Positions 11,088 through 22,793 of a DNA stretch of 64,000 nt are shown here, one piece after another (the stretch's first letter is position 1; every line of letters starts with the position of its first letter). The DNA lies in the NCBI RefSeq assembly GCF_902686445.1, contig NC_062232.1, positions 87,034,932-87,098,931 of the forward strand, read 5' to 3'. The notes under the pieces were generated by a model, which was given only the letters and a program-made list of their open reading frames with translations, searched no databases and was not told where the DNA came from. The translations under genes and the position numbers were made by a program. This DNA comes from Sciurus carolinensis (Eukaryota; Chordata; Mammalia; Rodentia; Sciuridae).

Positions 11088-11518
11088 GTTATGGTTTGCT
11101 TGATACCAAGGTCCATGTGATTAGAGGTTTGGTCACCAGGGTGGCAGTACTGGGAGGTGCTATGAAACCTTGAGGAGGAGAGACCTAATGGGAGGTTCTG
11201 TGTCTTTGAAGAAACTACCCTCAAAATGGATTAAGTAATTTCTTATGTGACTGAATTATTGATGTAAAGGTATTATAAATGAAGAATGCTTAACTCCTAC
11301 CTCTTTCTGCTTCCTAGTTCAAAGTACAATCCTTCATCTGTATGCAATCCCACCATTGCTATTCATTATGAGGTGATATAGCCAAAGAGTAGTTCTTAAC
11401 ATAGCCAGTGCTATGCCATTTGGATGTGAACTTGTAGAACTATAAACTAAATAAACATCCTGTCTTTTTAAAGTTAACCTGTGTCACATATTTCACTGTA
11501 GCAACAGAAAGTAATAGA
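11088..11518 (+). mobile_element. MaLR-like solo LTR, old
   Basis: Starts tgttatggtttgcttgat and ends near 'cagaaagtaataga'. It contains 'tggtcaccagggtggcagta', 'gggaggttctgtgtctttga' and 'ctataaactaaataaacatc', the order expected for a mammalian MaLR LTR with its polyadenylation signal region. The flanks ggctc (11083-11087) and ggtcc (11519-11523) could be a decayed 5-bp duplication but match at only three of five bases. No internal retroviral sequence is present. Confidence 0.7.
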
Positions 11519-13333
11519 GGTCCTACTAACATTTGATTCAGGAGATCTGAAAGTACCTACTGAATACTTTCAATATAATTGGTACATGCACTTTTTCAGA
11601 ACTACTGATCTAATCTGACTCCTTGATCTTCATGAAATCTTTAAAATGTGGCCTTTCAATCACTAAAGGGACTCCATTCCACTTGGAGACAATTTTAATA
11701 GAAATTTCTTGCATGCTAAACCAAAGCATTAGAACCCCTGCCTCCACTTCTAGCAATAGTGTATGTTCATCAGTGCCATAATCCACCCACTGCAGTTAGA
11801 TATGTATTTGGCCTATTTGGGATTCCTTCTTTTGTGTATCTCAAAACCTAACAAGTGTGCACATCATGAAGCAAAATCATAATATAAGCTATATTTATAT
11901 CGATGAAACATAAATAGGTTTATGTCCCTTAACAAATAGCTATGCTATGTTGGATAATTCTCTCAGAAATGGATTCCGATAACAAATCTTGGATGAGTAC
12001 TTAACATTAAGATTTGTAACCAACAGTTTAACAGTCCATTTATAATTGGGAAGATAGAAAAATTTAATCAAAAGCCCCACTAGCCTATTCAAAGTATTAG
12101 TGTACAATTGAGCTTAATCCCAGTCTTAGGCTGCTACTGGACAGAAATGACCACATCTTCTGAACTTCCTGAAGAAAGACAGGCAGAATTGGGAAACCAG
12201 GATAATCATGCCACTGAGAATAAGAATACTACACATTTGGAGAAGGAAGTGGAATGATAAAAGAGGATTTACATTGAAAGTGGGGACTAGGGTATGATGG
12301 AAAAGCTATTTGAACAATAACCAAAAGGACTAAGTATATGGTGACAAGGCTTTTCTTTCCACCTTGTCTTCCTTCTCAGTAAGCTTATCTCTTGCTTAGC
12401 TCTGTTCCCAGTGCTGCAATGCCTCATGATCCTATGGGACACTACCCAGGGTAGTCCTATTTTGGTGACCAGCTGGACTTGGAGGGACAGGTTGTTTACT
12501 TTGGGTCTCCATCCAACCGAGCCAGCAGAGCAGGATCAGAATTGACAGAAATCCAGGGCAGTTAAGAGTCTGCCCTGTGAGATTACTGGAGTCTTCTGTT
12601 CCAAGAGCAGCCAACCTGAATAAGGGAAGTTTAAATCTCAACTTGCTGAGGAGTAGCAATCACAACCCATGTCCCTAATTATGACCACACCATTGAGAAA
12701 CATGGGCAGAGTAAAGGAGATTATCTGAGTTCAAGCTCAGCAACTTTCTTCACAGTGAATGCAATCAGGAAGGCAGATGTCACCTTCTAAGTGCCTGGCA
12801 GACCTAAGGAAAAGACAAGCAAGGGAAGAAATAGAAACAAAATAGAAGAGAAAAACAGAAAGATGAGATTAAGGAAAAATCAGGAAAAGAGAAATTGAGG
12901 ATACAGGAAAAAGAAAGAGATTTAATTTAGAGTACTGGGCATGTCCTCCCCAGGAATTGTCAGTACTGCATCTGATCTTTTAATGATTTATTTTTCTTTC
13001 TTTAAGCAGATTACTATGGATAGGATTTAGTAAGTTTGAAATTAAATGATACTAACCATCTTTTTTATTCAATGTAAATGTCCTACCCTCTATCCCTTTG
13101 TTTGCCTTTGCTGATTTGTGAGCAGGTCTATTCTAGGAGAAGAGGAGCTGAAAGAGTCTACTGACCTTGGCTCCTCCAACTCTTAATTATTCTCATGAGG
13201 TCTTTATAGGACTGAAAGTTTGAATTTCTTTATTAAGTTGGGAACTAGGAAAAAAGGAAGGGACTTCTACTCTGAAATACAAATACTTTTTCCAGATATA
13301 ATTTAGCTTATTTCAATAAAACATGCAAAAAGC
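11519..13333. other. Unassigned sequence
   Basis: Non-coding DNA, slightly richer in GC around 12360-12660. The open frame at 12432-12659 shows no family resemblance. Purine-rich stretch at 12800-12920. Confidence 0.45.
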
Positions 13334-13815
13334 TGTTAACAGTTTAGATATGAGGTATCCCCTGAAAAGGTCACATGTCAGGCAATGCAGGAATGTTCAG
13401 AGATCAAATGATTAGATAAGGTGAGCCATAACTTAATCAGGTGATCAATCTGTTTCATGAATTAATAATTTGAATGTATTACTGGGTAGTAAATAGAGGC
13501 AGATGAGATATGACTGGAGTAGTAGATTGTTGAGACCATGCCCTCGAGGATTATATTTTGTCTCTGGCCTCTCCCTCCCTCTTTCCCTCTCTCTCTATTT
13601 CTTTCTCTTCTTCTTACTTACTATAAGCTGAGTAGCTTTCCTTGCCAAGCCTTTCCACCATGATGTTCTCTCTCACCTTCTTCAGCCTAAAACCATGGAG
13701 TTGACAGACCATGGACTGAACCTTTGAATCCATGAACCCCAAATGAACTTTTCCTTTGTAAAGTTTTTCTTGTCAGGTATTTTTGCTCACAGTGATGACA
13801 AACTTGTCTCATACA
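13334..13815 (+). mobile_element. MaLR-type LTR, decayed
   Basis: Same LTR family as the copies at 58-61 kb but on the plus strand. The order is 'tgttaacagtttagatatga', 'aggtatcccctgaaaag', a pyrimidine-rich tract (13570-13615), 'ccaccatgatgttctctctc', 'accatggactgaacctttga', 'ccccaaatgaacttttcct', and an end near 'ttgctcacagtgatgacaaa'. No convincing target duplication or second LTR, so it is probably a solo LTR. The pyrimidine tract is part of the LTR. Confidence 0.8.
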
Positions 13816-13869
13816 GAAAAAAGAAGCACAACAAAAGCCCATTTAAGCTCAAAGTCCCTGAAAGAAAAT

Positions 13870-14135
13870 GAAACTAATTAAAGAGGTTCATAACTCCCTT
13901 TTGTTCTCTATAACAGCACTTGTCTGTTTCTGTCACAGCACATATCACATCTGTAATTATCTTGTATATATTTCCTGCTTTGTATTTTATTTTCAGCTGT
14001 ATCTTCCAATAAAATGTCAGATCCATGAGGGTAGGAATTACTGTTTTGTTGTCAAATTTTATATTTCCTCAGCCTAGCAAAGTTCCTACTCATAGCAGGC
14101 ACTCAACAAACATTTATTGAAAGAATGAATGGTAA
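13870..14135 (+). repeat. L2 LINE 3' end
   Basis: 'cagatccatgagggtaggaa', 'ttcctcagcctagcaaagtt', 'gcaggcactcaacaaacatt' and 'tattgaaagaatgaatg' follow the L2 3' end in order. Confidence 0.75.
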
Positions 14136-14239
14136 TGCTCACTGAGCAAGCTGAACAAACTCTTAGGAGGATTCAAACCGCTACACTAGATTCCTGTGCC
14201 ACACGACCCCTGTTTACCACCTCAACTTCATGATCAACT

Positions 14240-14665
14240 CTCCCTCTGACCTTTGGAGTTCTCTCATTCACCACACTCTACCTACCTCAGGGTGTCACAC
14301 ATCCCATTTCATTTTCCTGTGTTGTTCTTTTCTGGTTTAGCAATATCTCATCCTTAAGTTCTCATTCTAATAAACAACTATGTGAGAACACATTGACCAT
14401 CTCCTCTTGTCCCATTTAAGTGATGCCTCATTATTCTCATTCATTGTACACTGTTCCTTTCCTTCAAGGCACTCTTTTGGTGATTTGTAGTTATGTTATT
14501 TACTTTTTTATTATCTGCCCGGTCTGTTGTGATGTCCATAAGGACAATGACTGTGTCTCTTTATCTTGTGTTCCCAGTACCTAATACAATCTTTGATACA
14601 TAGTTGACAATTAAATATTTGGCTTTTGAATGAGTAACTGAATAAATAAATGAATAAATGGATTA
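14240..14665 (+). repeat. L2 LINE 3' end, second copy
   Basis: 'gatgtccataaggacaatga', 'tcttgtgttcccagtaccta', 'tacatagttgacaattaaat' and an (aataaatg)-type end match the L2 3' end. The upstream part (14385-14480) fits the more 5' L2 region. It lies about 100 bp from the previous L2 in the same direction, but both copies contain the 3' terminus, so they are separate insertions. Confidence 0.7.
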
Positions 14666-16639
14666 TTTTATTCCTTCTCCCTCCCTTCAATTTGCAGGTA
14701 TGCCATTTTGAGGTTTGGTGATTTTATGGTACTTTTGTCATGGCCATATACTCTAAGAGCACACCAGAGGAAATCTTGAGTTAGAAAAGCCAGGATAACC
14801 CCAAGCCTACTACAATGATTTCAAATAAAAATTACAAGAATAATTTCTTTTAAAGGGAGAAACATAAGGAATAGAAGCACTTTTCATTTCTTATGTTCAG
14901 CATAGTTTATGTCCAAAGATGAATTTTCTTTATAAATACACCACACTTGCAACATCAAAATATACCATGTTATTTTTATCACAAGTACCAAATTCCCTAA
15001 TGGGTGCCACAGAGTCCTTTGGGAATTTGGTAGCTCAGCCAAGTAAGGCATTGTAATCTGATCACCTTGGATTAGTTGCTATCCAGGCTCCATTCTTTCT
15101 CTCGTGCTGGGGGTGGGGCTTGTGCAGGCTCCTGGTCAGGCCTCCTGCTGCCAGCACTAGGCTGTCTCCTTCTTCCCTCTGATTCTTCATCCTCCCACCT
15201 GTTCTGGAACTCTCTAACACTCTATGACTTCCAGCAGCTGTTGTTCCTGCATCTGAGTCAGACATGTGTACAACAAGGGGTTTATATAACTAGGCCTAGG
15301 GAGAGATTTTTCCCAAGTGGAGTCACCTCAAACATTTTATTTACTTTAGGATGTATCACTTGGCTCCCTATCTTTCCTAGCAAATGTCATGTCTCTAAAC
15401 CTGGAATCATGTTTATATATGCAACAGATGCATATATTACATGCAGACCTTACTGATTTCTAGCTCCTGGAACTGATCCTTGTGTTTAGTAGACATTAAC
15501 CATGTTTAATGAATTGGATCAAATTTGAAAGCTTACTGATGTCATTAGGGGAAGGAATGCCTTCCCTAGAAGGAAACATCTTCATTTCTTTGACATTATG
15601 AAAAAGCCATTTGTGTGGGCACATGTGATGAAGTTTAGATGTTGGTATAGGAATAAATACTAACTATTGGCCTTTGTCAGTAATAAGAAGAGACATTGAC
15701 AAATCTGTGCTTGAGTTTCTGATTCAATTTCCTTTGAAAACATTTAAAATAATAAATATTCAAAGTCAATGTAAGTAGACATTAGCAATTTGAAATATTC
15801 CAAAAACAATCTGGTTTAAAATATTGAAAAGTAAACTTTCAATAAACATTAGCTTAAAGCAGCATATCAGAAAAATAAAACTCATTCACAAATATTATAA
15901 TGTTATAAAAGAAAAAAATTGAATCATCTAGTAATATATAGGATTCTCTAGTTTCAGAAAGCTGTATAAAAATCAAGGAAATAATAACTCCTACAAGAAA
16001 AATAAAGCTACAAAATATTTATGTACTATATAAATTGAACTATCAAAGTATTTCCAAATGCCTGAAATATTTTACAAATAGATAGTCGTGATCTAAAATT
16101 TGTGCAAGCTATAAAAATTGTTCAGATCCAAACTTCAGGGACACAGATAAATACGGTCATTTTCCCTTCCTCTGTTGAAAGTGAATTTTACAAATGCTCA
16201 AATTTATTCTCTTTCACAAGTCTGTGTTTTGCTAACTCAGACTTTATACTGGGTTCAAATGTGATTTGCTTTGACAATCTCAGAAGCCATTTCCTTTAGA
16301 GTTCCTGAAAACATCCAGCTCTGTCTGTTTCTCTGTACTAGGTCTCTAGAGGTCATCTGACTCCATCACCATCTCCAGATCTTGCTCCTTCCATTCACTT
16401 TGACAAAGAGAAATTTTGCTCACCCTCTTTTTTTCATTTGATAATTGAAAGCAACCAATAGTATTTATGATTTTCAACATGAATTATTGAGAGAAAAACA
16501 AAGCAGAAAGGATATAAAATAGACTTTCACAATGTAGCCAATACTAAATCTCTGTTATATTTATAGAGTCTCCTAATCTGGATACTTCAAGGATGTTGTG
16601 TTCCTTTTCTAGAACTAGCCATTTATGCTACTTGGACTT
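14666..16639. other. Unassigned sequence
   Basis: About 2 kb with no recognised gene. The open frame at 15076-15456 lies in a GC-richer patch, but its product resembles nothing I know and has no supporting splice or codon pattern. 15700-16100 is strongly AT-rich. Confidence 0.45.
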
Positions 16640-16651
16640 CATTTATTTCCT

Positions 16652-18108
16652 TTTTTTTTAAATTTATTTTTATTGTAAACAAATGCGATACATGTTTCTG
16701 TTTGTACATGGAGTAACAGCATACCATTTGCATATTCATACATTTACATAGAGTAATGATGTTTGATTCATCCATTATTTTTTTCCTTTACCCCCCCTCC
16801 CACCTCTCTTTTCCCTCTATACAGTCCTTCCTTCCTCCATTCTTGCCCCCCTCCCACCCCCCATTATGTGTCATCGTCTGCTTATCAGTGAGATCATTCC
16901 TCTTTTGGATTTTTGAGATTGGCTTATCTCACTTAGCATGATATTCTCCAATTTCATCCATTTGCCTGCAAATGCCATAATTTGATTATTCTTTATGGCT
17001 GAGTAATATTCCATTGTATATATATACCACAGTTTCTTTATCCATTCATCAATTGAAGGACATCTAGTTTGGTTCCAAAGTCTGGCTATTGTGAATTGAG
17101 CAGCTATGAACATTGATGTGGCTGTATCTCTGTAGTATGCTGATTTTAAGTCCTTTGGGTATAGGCCAAGGAGTGGGATAGCTGGGTCAAATGGTAGGTC
17201 CATTCCGAGTTTTCTAAGAAATCTCCACACTGCTTTCCAGAGTGGCTGCACTAATTTGCAGCCCCACCAGCAATGTGTGAGTGTACCTTTTTCCCCACAT
17301 CCTCTCCAACACCTATTATTGCTTGTATTCTTGAGTTTTTTGAGTTCTTTATATATTCTGGAAATTAGTGCTCTATCTGAAGTATGAGTGGCGAAGATAT
17401 TCTCCCACTCTGTAGACTCTCTCTTCGCATTGCTGATAGTTTCCTTTGCTGAGAGAAAGCTATTTAGTTTGAATCTATCCCAGTTATTGATTCTTGCTTT
17501 TATTTCTTGTGCTATGGGAGTCCTGTTAAGGAAGTCTGATCCTAAGCCAACAAGTTGAAGATTTGGACCTACTTTTTCTTCTATAATCTGCAGGGTCTCT
17601 GGTCCGATTTCAAGGTCCTTGATCCATTGTGAGTTGATTTTTGTGCAGGGTGAGAGATAGGGGTTTAGTTTCATTCTTTTGCATATGGATTTCCAGTTTT
17701 CCCAGCACCATTTGTTGAAGAGGCTATCTTTTCTCCATTGCATATTTTTGGCCCCTTTGTCTAGTATGAGAAAATTGTATTTATTTGGGTTTGTGTCAGT
17801 GTCCTCTATTCTGTACCATTGATCTACCTGTCTATTTTGGTGCCAATACCATGCCATTTTTGTTACTATTGCTTTGTAGTATAGTTGAAGTTCTGGTATT
17901 GCGATACCCCCTGTTTCATTCTTCCTGCTAAGGATTGCTTTGGCTATTCTGGGTTTCTTATTTTTCCAGATGAATTTCATAATTGCTTGCTCTATTTCTG
18001 TAAGGTACATAATTGGGATTTTATTTGGAATTGCATTGCATCTGTATAGCACTTTTGGTAGTATGGCCATTTTGACAATATTAATTCTGCCTATCCAAGA
18101 ACATGGGA
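16652..18108 (-). mobile_element. L1-B: 5'-truncated L1
   Basis: Holds the 3' UTR and the C-terminal third of ORF2 on the minus strand. It is flanked by a near-perfect duplication: catttatttcct at 16640-16651 and catttattttct at 18109-18120 (11 of 12). The 3' end is the canonical one (attgtaaacaaatg next to the tail). Its 3' UTR polypurine tract lacks the telomere-like hexamers of L1-A and L1-D. Confidence 0.93.
16871..18070 (-). pseudogene. L1-B ORF2 C-terminal fragment with an in-frame internal deletion
   Basis: A single open frame of 399 codons runs from the region after the reverse transcriptase fingers/palm ([17 protein letters not shown]) to the normal ORF2 stop. It includes the cysteine motif ([18 protein letters not shown]). 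Compared with L1-A and L1-D it lacks 62 codons (186 bp) between 'IYKELKKL' and 'KNTSNNRCW', near 17333-17336 on the plus strand. The deletion keeps the frame. It is a truncated copy with no endonuclease and no catalytic FADD box, so it is not functional. Confidence 0.9.
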
Positions 18109-18120
18109 CATTTATTTTCT

Positions 18121-18784
18121 AAATCCTAAGAATCACCAGATTTATATTAAAATAACACAAATAGTCAATTGCCTTGAGAATTCAAATGTGATTGAAGAAC
18201 TTGGAAATTAGGTGAACTTAGTTTAGCACCCCTCTTCCACCCTGGAAAATCTGAAAAACCTTTAAATTTCCTTTGTTGGAGGCAGTCTGCTGAAATATAT
18301 GGAGACCTCTTCTGCCCCAAAGACAAAAACTTGAGAACACCCAAAAATACCTTGATGTGAAAGGAATACCTTGCCAGACTTCAACTAAAGAAAGCTTTAG
18401 AATATGAAAATAAACTAGAGTAAGATTCCAGAATCTTCTACTAAATCTTACTTCTTATCACATAAATGGATCATCACTTGGCATTTGATGTAATGCTATA
18501 CCAATTATAAATAACAATAGGATTACATAAATTAGTATATTGAAAAATTATGAAAATCTGGTTTAAGTTATTAAGTTGTACATGATCCTCAATAAGGATA
18601 GAATGCTGAATGTTCAAGAGATAAAAATAAAATAGAATTTCTATTAGCTAACTCAGGAACACCATGAGAGCATTCAATTACTCTGGCAGATTAAAGATAC
18701 TGCAGACATCCCTCATTATCAGGATATTTGATTTAGAATCTAAACCTATCAGATTTGGTTACACAAACTATGGTTTTCAAAATT
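18121..18784. other. Unassigned sequence
   Basis: AT-rich non-coding DNA after L1-B. No gene recognised. Confidence 0.45.
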
Positions 18785-18950
18785 TTATATGCTTCAGAAT
18801 CAACTGTCATGCTTGATAAAATGTATATCATTTGCTATTTATGAAAATGAGCCTCAGTGAATTGAATGTAGTTTCAACATTCTGCATTTCAACAAGAAGA
18901 TGGGTAATTCTGAAGCAAGCTGACCATATACTTTGGCAAAGAATAATTTA
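18785..18950 (-). repeat. MER5A-like hAT (Charlie) MITE, decayed
   Basis: 'atgcttcagaatcaactgtc' and the later 'cattctgcatttcaacaaga' plus 'tgggtaattctgaagcaagc' match, in order, the reverse complement of the MER5A non-autonomous DNA transposon. Old and divergent. Confidence 0.55.
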
Positions 18951-18956
18951 ATAATC

Positions 18957-19185
18957 TAAGGGTCAGCAACAATTTTCTGTAAAGGGACAGATAGTAAATA
19001 TTTTCTGTTTGCAAACCAATCAGTCTGTCATAACTACTCAATTCTGCCATTGTAGCTTAAAATCCACTATATACAATAAATAAACAAATGGAATGACCAT
19101 ATTCCAATAAAAATTTATATACAAAAAAGAACTCAAGCTGAATTTGATCCATAGGCTATAGATAGCACAGTTTTCAGACTTCAAA
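18957..19185 (+). repeat. hAT-type MITE relic
   Basis: 'gggtcagcaacaattttctg', 'taaagggacagatagtaaat', 'taactactcaattctgccat', 'ttccaataaaaatttatata' and 'gaatttgatccataggctat' follow a widespread mammalian Charlie-type MITE. I recall the consensus but not its exact name. Not coding. Confidence 0.7.
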
Positions 19186-20075
19186 AGTATTAACACATTT
19201 TATGGAACCTAAAACCTTCAGGCTCAGGATTGTTTGTACCTAGTATACCAGTTTATGGTAGGAAGAAACATCTATTTGTTAACTGTTGTCTTGAAGTTCA
19301 TTCCCATTTACTTTTGTGAATAACAAATAAGAGGGAAAACAAAATTTCATAAGCTTTATGCATCAAATAAAGAATTCTCATGACCTACATTCTCCAGAAA
19401 ATCTTGAATTAACCAAGCCCAATCTCTAGTTAGCCAACATGTTCTCTTATGTTTACTCTGATTCACACGGATAATCTCAAATTCTGTATGACAATAAAAA
19501 TAATTTAGGCAATAATATTGAAAATGATATTTTGATAGAGCTTAGGATGGAAATTACCTGATATTTGTGCTATCATTTCCTATACCGTTGGCAGACATTA
19601 CCAATTATTGCTGGTACTCTCTCCTTCTGAGTAAATATTTGACCACAAAATCTTTCTCAAATATTCCAAGTTTTCAATACCAACTGATGGAACAGTTTAC
19701 ATGTGAGATGGAATTTCTGTGTCATTCATAATACAATTAAACTCACTTTATTTTTTTTTTTTTTACTTTTTGTGTTTTTTTCCTACTGGGGATTATATTA
19801 TTACTTCTACTTTATCTATCTTAATCCATGTAATTATGAAACTTGGTTAATGCAGTTTCATGGTATATATGTTAATAGATTGTCATTGTTTTTCTGTTAG
19901 AACTTAAGTATTTAAAATTTGGGGACTATGCCTATAATATCATGTTACATTCTGAGATCATTCCAGAAACACTTATTGCCAGGTTTATACAGTATCTTTT
20001 CTAATTAAAATGCCAATGTTCATCATTGTATAGTATCATTAGTATACTGAAACATTTGTTAATATTTTCCTAATT
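19186..20075. other. Unassigned sequence
   Basis: AT-rich non-coding DNA with a T-run near 19748-19764. No gene recognised. Confidence 0.45.
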
Positions 20076-20088
20076 AAAGGATATTTGA

Positions 20089-20843
20089 TGTGGCTGCATC
20101 TCTGTAGTATGCTGATTTTTAAGTCCTTTGGGTATAGGCTGAGGAGTGGGATAGCTGGGTCAAATCGTGGTTCCATTCCAAGCTTTCTGAGGAATCTCCA
20201 CACTGCTTTCCAGAGTGGCTGCACTAATTTGCAACCCCACCAGCAATGTATGAGTGTACCTTTTTCCCCACATCCTCGCCAACACCTACTGTTGCTTGTA
20301 TTCTTGATAATTGCCATTCTAATTGGGGTGAGATGGAATCTTAGGGTAGTTTTGATTTGCATTTCTCTTATTACTAGAGAAGTTGAACATTTTTTCATAT
20401 GTCTGTTGATTGCTCGTAGATCTTCTGCCAACCTAGATGCCCTTCAATTGATGAATGGATAAAGAAACTGTGGTATATTTATAAAATGGAATATTACTCA
20501 GCCATAAAGAATAATAAAATTATGGCATTTGCAGGCAAATGGATGAAAATGGAGAATATCATGCTAAGTGAGATAAGCCAATCTCAAAGAACCAAAGGAA
20601 GAATGATCTCGCTGATAAGTGGATGATGATGCCTAATGGGGGGGGCAAGAATGGAGGAAGGAGGGACTGTATAGAGGGAAAAGAGGGGTGGGAGGAGTGG
20701 GGGGGGAAAGAAAAAAAAAAACAGAATATATCAAACAACATTACCCTATGTAAGTGTATGATTACACAAATGGTATGCCTTTACTCCATGTACAGAGAAA
20801 CAACATGTAGCCCATTTGTTTACAATAAAAATAAACTTTAAAA
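20089..20843. mobile_element. L1-C: 5'-inverted, truncated L1
   Basis: The left part (20089-20430) is in minus orientation and encodes the ORF2 C-terminal region with the cysteine motif. The right part (20431-20843) is in plus orientation and carries the ORF2 end, the G-rich 3' UTR and an A tail. A perfect 13-bp duplication (aaaggatatttga) flanks the whole at 20076-20088 and 20844-20856, so both halves came in one event. About 50 bp of L1 sequence (corresponding to L1-A 1905-1955) is missing between the halves. This is the hallmark of twin priming. Confidence 0.95.
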
Positions 20844-20856
20844 AAAGGATATTTGA

Positions 20857-22500
20857 AACCACAAAAGTTGATGTTACTGGCAATCTGTAAATTGAAAATA
20901 CTTATGGTCCAATACCTATGAAACTATGGCATATTCTTTGATACATCATTTTAGATCAATTTTTGTTAATATTTACTGTTAAAGAATCACTTGGCTACAT
21001 AATCAAAATTTTTGCTTACTAAGTACAATGTAGTTTTTAGCATTAAATGGACTCTGTTGCATAGCATAATACTGACTCTGCAAACTTATGAAGTCATATA
21101 CTACGTATTTTAGTGAAACATTTTTAGTAAAACTTGAATAAAAATTATCATTTAACAAAGCAAAGCAATTTTCAAAGCATTTGCAATTCCATCTTGATAC
21201 ATAAATAAAGTTCATGTGGTGATATAATCATATCTAAATTTTACTGAGGTGGTAATAAGTGCCTTACTATTGGCAGGTCTGGTTATGAAAAGAGATTTGA
21301 CATGAAACTCAAATTGAATAGGATTAAAAGCGAAATACAGAGGACTAATACAATCTTACCTGGTGATGTCCCCCAATGTTTCTAGGATATGACATCCAGT
21401 AACTGGGTCTGTTCCAGAGGCATGTGATCTAAGAGGTAATCATCATCAGATACCCAGCTTTTCATTTAGCAAATTTGATAGAAGTTTACATCAAAATGAA
21501 GTCGATGGATAGTGGCAATTCTTTATACCTAATATTGTTGTTTCAGCACCAAAACCTCCTTTGTTGATAACCTACTTTATTCAGGCTTTTCCTATAGGCC
21601 CATGTTCAACCTTAAAGGACATTATCTGACCTTTAGTATTTCTAAATCTCCATAACATGATCTAACTATATTAATTTTAACCAACTTGCTTATTGTAAAA
21701 CATGAAAAATATCTTCCAATTACTCAACAAAACTGTGATTAGCTTTAGATAGAGAGGGCATTTGTTAGAGGTTCTAGGGAGAACCATGTCCAGAAATAAC
21801 ATGTTCCCCTCATTTATTGTTATGATGTCTATCTTTGAGACAGGCAAGAATATGTCTACCGTACATATGCTGTAGATTTGACATTTGTAGACTTGACAGT
21901 GGGGCTAAGAAATCTGTGATGAGAGCTTTGAATGTACGGTGAAAAATCAGTTCTTTGGAGCCTGTTCTGGCCAAAATTTTTCTGGCCAAAGTTTGACAAG
22001 GCCTATAAACTCCTTATTGTCGAGCTCAGTTAACCAAACCAAGAAACTTCAGGTTCTAAGATATGGTTAGAATGTACTTGCTCCCAACAAATTTGAGTAC
22101 TGGATTAAAGGTCTTCAGTCTTTCTTTTCTGTAATTTTATCACTCTAGAATATTCTTACCACCAATGTCACATCTGTTGCTTAGTATTCTCACATGTAGA
22201 CAGTCACTATCTAGTAAATAACATCTGGAAAATACCTGCAGAGATCATTCATTGTATGTTATTAATAATGGGTAAATGGGTTCATCATTTACCCATTTAT
22301 CCTGGGGGTGCAGGGGGAAAGTGTCTTGGATACGAGAAATGACCTATTTATGAAATTTTGGTTATCCTTCAGTTACATGGGAGAGGTATTAATTGCTACC
22401 AAAATCACAGTACCAAGAGGGAATTGTTCACTTCAAATTTTTCCTGTGTTTGGCTATGGAAGTATAGGTAGGGCAGTTAGAAGAAGCTGGCTCTTCCAGT
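20857..22500. other. Unassigned sequence
   Basis: About 1.6 kb with no recognised gene, RNA or young repeat. Short open frames only. Confidence 0.45.
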
Positions 22501-22574
22501 GTTTGATCTAAAACTATCATTATGCTCTCTTTTTTTTTTTTTTGCTTTGTTCGATTTGGTTTGCTTTCAGTTTT

Positions 22575-22793
22575 TTTTTTTTTTAATTATTTATTTATTT
22601 ATTTTTTTTACGTTTACATAGGGTAATGATGTTTATTATATTTTTCCCCACCCCCCCACCCCTCCCACCCCTCCCACCCCTCTTTTCCCTCTACACAGTC
22701 CTTCTTTCCTTCATTCTTACTGTTCTCCTTAGCCTAACTCTAAACCTAACCCTAAACCTAATGCGAGCCCCTCCCACCCCCCATTATATGTCC
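22575..22793 (-). other. L1-D 3' UTR with early 3' end
   Basis: The tail joins the body next to 'cgtttacatagggtaatgat' (22611 on). In L1-A, L1-B and L1-C, about 75 more bases follow before the tail (the 'attgtaaacaaatg...' block). L1-D therefore lacks the usual last segment of the family. The pyrimidine-rich plus strand at 22644-22720 is the family's G-rich sense tract. Confidence 0.8.
22733..22760 (-). repeat. Telomere-like hexamers in the L1-D 3' UTR
   Basis: Reads cctaa, ctctaa, acctaa, ccctaa, accta on the plus strand: a degenerate TTAGGG series in L1 sense, in the same 3' UTR position as in L1-A. Confidence 0.82.

Noticed and set aside
15062..15456. Overlapping open frames on both strands in a GC-richer patch
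   Set aside because: Products are low in recognisable motifs, no homologous family comes to mind, and overlapping frames on both strands are expected by chance in such patches.
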